The position numbers and the translations under genes were made by a program. Shown in pieces: positions 5,147 through 9,569 of a stretch of 9,569 nt of DNA (positions are counted from its first letter, which is position 1; each line of letters starts with the position of its first letter). Source of the DNA: JAMXLO01 sp046732975 (GTDB lineage: Bacteria > Pseudomonadota > Alphaproteobacteria > Acetobacterales > Acetobacteraceae); NCBI GenBank assembly GCA_046732975.1, contig JBKPOG010000225.1, positions 1 to 9,569 on the forward strand, in the 5' to 3' direction. The notes under the pieces are model-generated. The model worked only from the letters and a program-made list of their open reading frames with translations. It was not told the DNA's origin and ran no database searches.

Positions 5147-6160
5147 GTGGGATATCTAGCCATCAGCCGACGTTCCTTGCTGGCGACAGCTGCAGCCGGT
5201 CCGATCGCGTCTGCTGCCTCTGCGGCAGACGCGGCCCTGCTGAACGTGTCCTACGACCCGACGCGAGAACTCTACCGCGACATCAACCGCGCCTTTGTCT
5301 CTGCCTGGCAGAAAAAGACCGGCCAACGGATTACCATCAACCAGTCACACGGCGGGTCCGGTGCGCAGGCGCGCGCGGTGCTGGACGGGCTGCAGGCCGA
5401 TGTCGTGACGCTGGCGCTTGCCGCGGACATTGACACACTGGCCAAGCGGGGACTGCTCGCGATTGACTGGCAGGCAAGGCTTTCTGACAACAGCGCGCCA
5501 ACGACAAGCACCATTGTGTTGCTGGTACGCAAGGGAAATCCCAAGGGCATTCACGACTGGCCGGATCTGGTCCGGCAGGATGTGTCAGTCATCACACCGA
5601 ATCCGAAGACCTCGGGTGGTGCGCGCTGGAATTTTCTTGCGGCGCTGGCCTGGGCTCAGGCTCAGCCGAATGCAAATAACGAGTCGGCTGAGGCGTTTAT
5701 GCGCCAGTTGTTTCGTCACGTGCCGGTGCTCGACACCGGCGCGCGCGGCGCTACCAACAGCTTTGTCCAGCGCGGCCTGGGCGACGTGTTGGTCGCATGG
5801 GAGAACGAGGCCTGGCTGGCCCGCAAGGAATTCGGTGCGGACGAGTTCAGCATTGTCTATCCGTCCATCAGCATCCTGGCGGAACCCCCAGTCGCGGTTG
5901 TCGATAGTGTCGTGGACAGAAAGGGCACCCGTGCGGTAGCCGAGGCCTATCTGCAATTCCTCTATACAAGAGAGGCGCAGGAGATCGCCGCGAAGAACTA
6001 CTACCGACCTCGCGACCCAACTGTGGCGGCGCAGTATGCCGAACGCTACCCGGCGATGAAGCTTGCCACCATTCAGGATTTTGGCGGCTGGAGCGCGGCG
6101 CAGGCCACCTACTTTGCCGATGGCGGCATGTTCGATCGCATCTTCACTCCTGGACGTTGA
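5147..6160 (+). CDS. sbp: Periplasmic sulfate-binding protein
   Basis: This 337-residue solute-binding protein captures sulfate (possibly thiosulfate) in the periplasm and hands it to the CysTWA permease. The N-terminus is an export signal with a twin-arginine-like motif ISRRSLLA (6-13), a hydrophobic Ala-rich core and a likely cleavage after Ala26 (ASAASA|AD). The mature chain starts with the family signature LLNVSYDPTRELY. QSHGGSGAQARAVLDGLQAD (66-85), VVTLALAADID, STIVLLVRKGNPK and ITPNPKTSGGARWNFLAAL follow; Ser156-Gly157-Gly158 correspond to sulfate-contacting residues in the Salmonella protein, and VAWENEAWL carries the conserved Trp. It is the first gene of a four-gene operon and its stop overlaps the cysT ATG by one base. 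Length is typical. CysP would be the alternative name, but the VSYDPTRELY start and linkage are equally found with Sbp. Confidence 0.93.
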   Translation: MGYLAISRRSLLATAAAGPIASAASAADAALLNVSYDPTRELYRDINRAFVSAWQKKTGQRITINQSHGGSGAQARAVLDGLQADVVTLALAADIDTLAKRGLLAIDWQARLSDNSAPTTSTIVLLVRKGNPKGIHDWPDLVRQDVSVITPNPKTSGGARWNFLAALAWAQAQPNANNESAEAFMRQLFRHVPVLDTGARGATNSFVQRGLGDVLVAWENEAWLARKEFGADEFSIVYPSISILAEPPVAVVDSVVDRKGTRAVAEAYLQFLYTREAQEIAAKNYYRPRDPTVAAQYAERYPAMKLATIQDFGGWSAAQATYFADGGMFDRIFTPGR

Positions 6161-6981
6161 TGCGGATCGCACAGCGGTCCGCGTTGCCCGGATTCGTTCC
6201 AACCTTCACCGTGACATTGCTGTGGTTGTCGCTGATTGTGCTGATTCCGCTCGGGGCCTTGGCGCTGCGACCGTGGGAGCTTGGCGTGATCGGTGTCTGG
6301 CACTCGGTGACCGAGCCGCGCGTCCTCGCAGCGCTGCGTCTAAGCTTCGGCACCGCGGCGCTCGCTGCGGCAGTCAATGTGCCATTCGGACTGCTCATCG
6401 CCTGGGTGATGGTGCGATATCGCTTTCTCGGTCGGAACCTGGCGGACTCGCTGATCGACATGCCGCTCGCGTTGCCGACGGCAGTAGCGGGCATTTCGCT
6501 TACCGCGCTGTTTGCGCCAAAGGGCTGGATTGGCGCGCTGCTGGTGCCGTTGGGCATCAAGGTCGCCTATACGCCACTGGGTATCCTCGTTGCGTTGATC
6601 TTCGTTGGCCTGCCATTCGTGGTCCGCACCTTGGAACCGATCATTATGGACCTGCCGCTGGAAGCGGAGGAGGTCGCGGCAACACTAGGTGCGACGCGTG
6701 CGCAGATCATCGGCAGGATCGTTCTGCCGTCATTGCTGCCAGCGCTGTTGGCTGGGTTTGGCGCGGCGTTGGCACGTGGCGTCGGTGAATATGGCTCGGT
6801 TATCTTTATCGCCGGCAACATGCCGATGATCAGTGAGATCGCACCGCTGCTGATCGTCATCCGTCTGGAGCAGCTCGACTACGCCGGCGCGGCCGCCTTG
6901 GGCCTGGTGATGCTGCTGGCGTCGTTCATCGTACTCCTGCTGCTCAATCTGCTGCAGCGACGCATGGCTGTGCAGTCATGA
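6160..6981 (+). CDS. cysT: Sulfate/thiosulfate ABC transporter permease CysT (CysU)
   Basis: This 273-residue inner-membrane permease is one half of the sulfate channel. It has about six membrane segments, the first at roughly 15-36 and others near 60-85, 100-120, 138-156, 193-220 and 244-265. The cytoplasmic EAA loop that docks on the ATPase reads EAEEVAATLGATRAQIIGRI (168-187) followed by VLPSLLPAL. MPLALPTAVAGI and the ARGVGEYGSVIFIAGNMP segment are typical of CysT. Start ATG 6160 shares a base with the sbp stop (TGATG), indicating translational coupling; a TTG directly before it adds one codon only. The gene overlaps cysW by ATGA. Confidence 0.95.
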   Translation: MRIAQRSALPGFVPTFTVTLLWLSLIVLIPLGALALRPWELGVIGVWHSVTEPRVLAALRLSFGTAALAAAVNVPFGLLIAWVMVRYRFLGRNLADSLIDMPLALPTAVAGISLTALFAPKGWIGALLVPLGIKVAYTPLGILVALIFVGLPFVVRTLEPIIMDLPLEAEEVAATLGATRAQIIGRIVLPSLLPALLAGFGAALARGVGEYGSVIFIAGNMPMISEIAPLLIVIRLEQLDYAGAAALGLVMLLASFIVLLLLNLLQRRMAVQS

Positions 6982-7814
6982 ACCAGCGCGCGACGCAGGA
7001 GAGCCTGGCCACGCGCACGACGTTGGTGGCCGTGACGATTCTGCTGCTGCTCATTCTACTTCTGCTGCCACTGATCGTGGTATTCTCTGAGGCGCTGATG
7101 CGGGGCTTCGGCGCCGTTGTCGAGGCACTAGCCGAGCCTGACTCGATCGCGGCGATTACGCTGACATTGATCGTTGCGGCAGTCACGGTTCCGCTGAACG
7201 CCGTATGCGGCGTCGCCGCGGCGTGGTGTATCGGCCGCTTCCGCTTCCCGGGCCGCGGGTTGCTGGTGACGCTGATCGAATTGCCGTTTTCGGTCTCGCC
7301 GGTGATCTCGGGTCTTGTGTGGGTGTTGTTGTTCGGTGCCAACGGTTGGCTTGGCCCGATGCTGAACCGCGCGGGAATGCACATCATCTTCGCCGTACCA
7401 GGCCTCATCCTTGCGACCACGTTCGTGACGTTTCCGTTTGTCGCACGAACTCTCATTCCGCTGATGGAGCACCAGGGCGCAGCGGAGGAAGAGGCGGCAC
7501 TGACGTTGGGGGCCAGCGGCTGGCAGACCTTCTGGCGGGTGACGCTTCCAAACATACGGTGGGGACTGCTCTACGGTGTGTTGCTGTGCAACGCCCGCGC
7601 CATGGGCGAATTTGGCGCGGTTGCTGTGGTATCCGGTCACATCCGGGGCCAGACAATGACGATGCCCTTGCAGGTCGAAGCGCTGTTCAATGACTACGAC
7701 TGGGTGGGCGCGTTCACCATCGCCGGACTGCTTTCAATGCTGGCGCTCGCGACTCTTGTGGTGAAGGCAGCGCTGGAGTGGCGCATTGGTCAGCGCACCG
7801 AGGCGCTCTTGTGA
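6978..7814 (+). CDS. cysW: Sulfate/thiosulfate ABC transporter permease CysW
   Basis: This 278-residue inner-membrane permease is the second half of the sulfate channel, pairing with CysT. The first membrane span (about 16-36) is a Leu/Ile run; further spans lie near 58-85, 96-120, 137-158, 195-220 and 245-265. The EAA loop is AAEEEAALTLGASGWQTFWR (168-187) followed by VTLPNIRWGLLYG. The segments ELPFSVSPVISGLVWVLLFG and ARAMGEFGAVAVVSGHIRGQ are CysW hallmarks and distinguish it from CysT. The ATG lies inside the cysT stop (ATGA), and its own stop overlaps the cysA start (GTGA), so all three are coupled. Confidence 0.95.
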   Translation: MNQRATQESLATRTTLVAVTILLLLILLLLPLIVVFSEALMRGFGAVVEALAEPDSIAAITLTLIVAAVTVPLNAVCGVAAAWCIGRFRFPGRGLLVTLIELPFSVSPVISGLVWVLLFGANGWLGPMLNRAGMHIIFAVPGLILATTFVTFPFVARTLIPLMEHQGAAEEEAALTLGASGWQTFWRVTLPNIRWGLLYGVLLCNARAMGEFGAVAVVSGHIRGQTMTMPLQVEALFNDYDWVGAFTIAGLLSMLALATLVVKAALEWRIGQRTEALL

Positions 7815-8839
7815 GTGTCGAGCTGCGCAATCTTCGCAAAGCGTTTGGCCATGTCATGGCGCTGGATGACGTCAGCCTGACCATCGCTCAAGGTGAGTTC
7901 CTGGCTCTGCTCGGACCATCTGGCTCTGGCAAGACGACCTTACTGCGTGTGTTGGCCGGACTCGAGTTCGTTGATTCGGGGGAGATCATTATCGATGGCC
8001 GGTCGATGCACGGCGTGCCGGCGCGCCGGCGCGGCGTGGGGTTCGTGTTCCAGCATTACGCACTATTCCGGCACATGACAGTGGCGCGCAACATCGCGTT
8101 CGGCATCAATGTTCGCCCGCGTCATCAGCGCCCAAAGGCGCGTGAGATTTATACGCGCGTTCAGTCGCTGCTTGACCTGATGGAGATCGGTCGTCTGGGG
8201 CAGCGTTATCCCGAGCAGATATCGGGTGGTCAGCGTCAGCGTGTGGCGCTGGCACGCGCTTTGGCGATCGAGCCTAAGCTGTTGCTCTTGGACGAGCCGT
8301 TCGGTGCGCTGGACGCCAAGGTGCGCAAGAGCCTGCGTATCTGGTTGCGCGCGCTGCATGACAAGATGGGGCTCACCACCATCTTCGTCACACATGATCA
8401 GACGGAGGCGATGGAAATGGCCGATCGCATAGCGGTGCTGCGATCCGGCCACATTGAGGAGGTGGGCACGCCGGCGAAATTGTATGCCGAACCAGAGAGC
8501 ATCTTTGTACATGAGTTTCTTGGTGAATCGGTTCGATTCTCCGGAATGGTGGCCGGTGGGCGCATGCAGTTTGACGCGCTCCCCGACGTTGATGCTGCGA
8601 CTTGTTGCCCTTCGGGCCGCGCGGTTGCCCTGATCCGGCCGCACGAGATCGGATTGGTGCCAGGATCGGGACCGGCGCGTTGTGAAAGCCAGGAAGCGCT
8701 GGGGCCACTGCGTCGCACCCGGGTTGGCGTGTTCGACCAGACCTTCGATGTTCTGACGCTCGACGGTATGTGGACGCCGGCGATTGGTCAGACCTGCAGC
8801 CTCGACGTCACTCGCGCCCGAATATATCCGGCGGAATGA
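7811..8839 (+). CDS. cysA: Sulfate/thiosulfate import ATP-binding protein CysA
   Basis: This 342-residue cytoplasmic ATPase powers sulfate import through CysT/CysW. Walker A is GPSGSGKTT (35-43), the Q-loop Gln81 lies in FVFQHYALF, the ABC signature is ISGGQRQRVALARALA (137-152), Walker B is LLLLDEPFGALDA (157-169) and the switch His195 lies in FVTHDQTEAM. The C-terminal third is the CysA/TOBE-like regulatory region with VALIRPHEIGLVPG. I chose GTG 7811 because it overlaps the cysW stop (GTGA) and gives MSVELRNLRKAFG, the usual CysA beginning; the frame stays open to 7778 but that stretch lies inside cysW. It is the last gene of the operon. Confidence 0.95.
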   Translation: MSVELRNLRKAFGHVMALDDVSLTIAQGEFLALLGPSGSGKTTLLRVLAGLEFVDSGEIIIDGRSMHGVPARRRGVGFVFQHYALFRHMTVARNIAFGINVRPRHQRPKAREIYTRVQSLLDLMEIGRLGQRYPEQISGGQRQRVALARALAIEPKLLLLDEPFGALDAKVRKSLRIWLRALHDKMGLTTIFVTHDQTEAMEMADRIAVLRSGHIEEVGTPAKLYAEPESIFVHEFLGESVRFSGMVAGGRMQFDALPDVDAATCCPSGRAVALIRPHEIGLVPGSGPARCESQEALGPLRRTRVGVFDQTFDVLTLDGMWTPAIGQTCSLDVTRARIYPAE

Positions 8840-8891
8840 CACGCCCGACTGCGCCGATCCCCAGTCGCATCGCTCGACGCCGGCCGCGCAT

Positions 8892-8900
8892 TGCTATAAT
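8892..8900 (+). promoter_or_regulatory. Extended -10 promoter for the cupin gene
   Basis: TGCTATAAT contains a perfect TATAAT (8895-8900) preceded by the TGn extended -10 motif. There is no good -35 at 17 bp, which is normal for extended -10 promoters. Transcription would begin near 8907, giving a leader of about 43 nt, so the cupin gene can be expressed apart from the sulfate operon. Confidence 0.55.
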
Positions 8901-8949
8901 GGATCGGAACTCGCACCGTTCGATGGAAAGCCATTTGGGAGTAAGTGCC

Positions 8950-9411
8950 ATGAACATCGGGGACTTTGTAATTCCCGCAGGGCAAGGCGCAGTGTGGCAG
9001 ATGGCGCCTGGCAGATCAGCCGCGCTTAAGATCACGAGCGAGATGACCCAGAGCGTCATGATGTTCGAGGAGGTTGCGCCAACCGATACGGTGACCGACT
9101 TGCACGTCCACCACGACAGCGACGAAATCGCCTACGTGCTGAGCGGCGAGGTCACCTTCAAGATCGGAGATCGGATTACGGTCGGCGGTCCCGGGACATG
9201 CGCATTCATGCCGCGGGGCTTGCCGCACGCGTGGAAGAGCACCGGGAAAGAGCCAGGACGCGTGTTGTTCCTCTATACGCCCGGAAATGCCGGCAGTTTC
9301 TTCGAGGAGGCGGTCCAGAACAACCGCCCGATATCGACAATGAGCGGGCAGGAGGTGGCCGACGCATTTCAACGTCACCGTTGGGAGGTTGTTGGCCCAC
9401 CGCCGTTCTGA
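8950..9411 (+). CDS. Single-domain cupin protein
   Basis: This 153-residue cytoplasmic protein is one RmlC-like cupin barrel. Cupin motif 1 is DLHVHHDSDEIAYVLSGE (50-67), with likely metal ligands His52, His54 or His55, and Glu59. Motif 2 is GTCAFMPRGLPHAWKS (82-97) with His93. A bound Fe, Mn or similar metal is therefore plausible. The substrate is not predictable; such proteins range from dioxygenases to isomerases and sensors. The start ATG 8950 has GGGAG at 8937-8941, 8 nt upstream. The frame remains open back into the end of cysA, but that part has no similarity to cupins. It sits 110 bp after cysA with its own promoter-like element, so a link to sulfate uptake is not implied. Confidence 0.88.
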   Translation: MNIGDFVIPAGQGAVWQMAPGRSAALKITSEMTQSVMMFEEVAPTDTVTDLHVHHDSDEIAYVLSGEVTFKIGDRITVGGPGTCAFMPRGLPHAWKSTGKEPGRVLFLYTPGNAGSFFEEAVQNNRPISTMSGQEVADAFQRHRWEVVGPPPF

Positions 9412-9423
9412 GGCCAATCCATA

Positions 9424-9436
9424 GCGGTCTGACCGC
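9424..9436. terminator. Small inverted repeat after the cupin gene
   Basis: GCGGTCTGACCGC forms a 5-bp stem with a 3-nt loop 13 bp past the cupin stop. No T-run follows. It could be a weak terminator. Confidence 0.2.
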
Positions 9437-9475
9437 CGGCTTGCGTACTGCGGCTTGAAAGCCTATAGGATGCCA

Positions 9476-9569
9476 ATGTTCTGTGGCCTGCGCCTCGCCT
9501 GCCGTACCGCCCGCGCCGTTGCGCGTGGCAGCGCATGCCTGCTGGCCCTCGGCCTCCTCCTTCGACTTA
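9476..9569 (+). CDS. Possible start of an exported protein, cut by the window edge
   Basis: An open frame from ATG 9476 runs off the window. Its 31 residues have Arg-rich n-region character (MFCGLRLACRTARAVARGSA) followed by a hydrophobic run CLLALGLLL, which resembles a signal peptide or a first membrane anchor. AGGA at 9467-9470 is 5 nt upstream; an ATG at 9470 in the same frame is an alternative. A TTGCGT (9441-9446) and TATAGG (9464-9469) pair with 17-bp spacing could be its promoter, though that would leave almost no leader. Too short to identify. Confidence 0.35.
   Translation, partial: MFCGLRLACRTARAVARGSACLLALGLLLRL

Noticed and set aside
6144..7555. Ser/Thr/Pro-rich minus-strand frames under cysT and cysW
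   Set aside because: They are antisense to clear membrane permeases; hydrophobic codons read backwards give such compositions.
9016..9417. 133-residue minus-strand frame
   Set aside because: It is antisense to the cupin gene, which has both cupin motifs and a good ribosome site.

Overview
The window is GC-rich, densely coded bacterial chromosome with ordinary housekeeping and accessory genes. The gene set (an Sbp/CysT/CysW/CysA sulfate importer, an AlkB close to the E. coli protein, a DUF1203 protein, and an FNR/ANR-type box) points to a member of the Pseudomonadota. The FNR-type box suggests it can respond to low oxygen. I cannot name a genus. I see no rRNA, tRNA, CRISPR array, intact insertion sequence or phage gene.

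Layout: 1-430 holds no convincing gene, only a small repeat/hairpin arrangement and a candidate -35 element. At 461-1684 (+) lies a 407-residue protein made of three tandem Rid (YjgF/YER057c/UK114) domains. A perfect 18-bp palindrome sits just before its preferred start. It converges with, and overlaps by 9 bp, an unrecognised 166-residue gene (1676-2176, -), which is preceded by a perfect FNR/ANR/FixK-type box. Next come a D-2-hydroxyacid dehydrogenase (2367-3347, -) and a divergently transcribed VOC/glyoxalase-like protein (3461-3826, +). A small convergent hairpin region separates the VOC gene from a two-gene minus-strand unit, DUF1203 then alkB (4983 down to 3885), whose reading frames overlap by 26 bp.

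The right half is a tight sulfate-uptake operon: sbp (5147-6160), cysT (6160-6981), cysW (6978-7814) and cysA (7811-8839). All junctions overlap by 1-4 bp. It encodes a periplasmic sulfate-binding protein with a Tat-like signal, two inner-membrane permeases and the ATPase, so the whole importer comes from one transcript. A separate single-cupin gene (8950-9411, +) follows with its own extended -10 promoter, and at the right edge there may be the start of an exported protein.

The items most worth a second look are the triple-Rid protein, in which the canonical catalytic arginine appears lost in all three domains; the unknown protein behind the FNR-type box; and the palindrome at the Rid gene start. 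I found no clear multi-gene novel defence or mobile system here.
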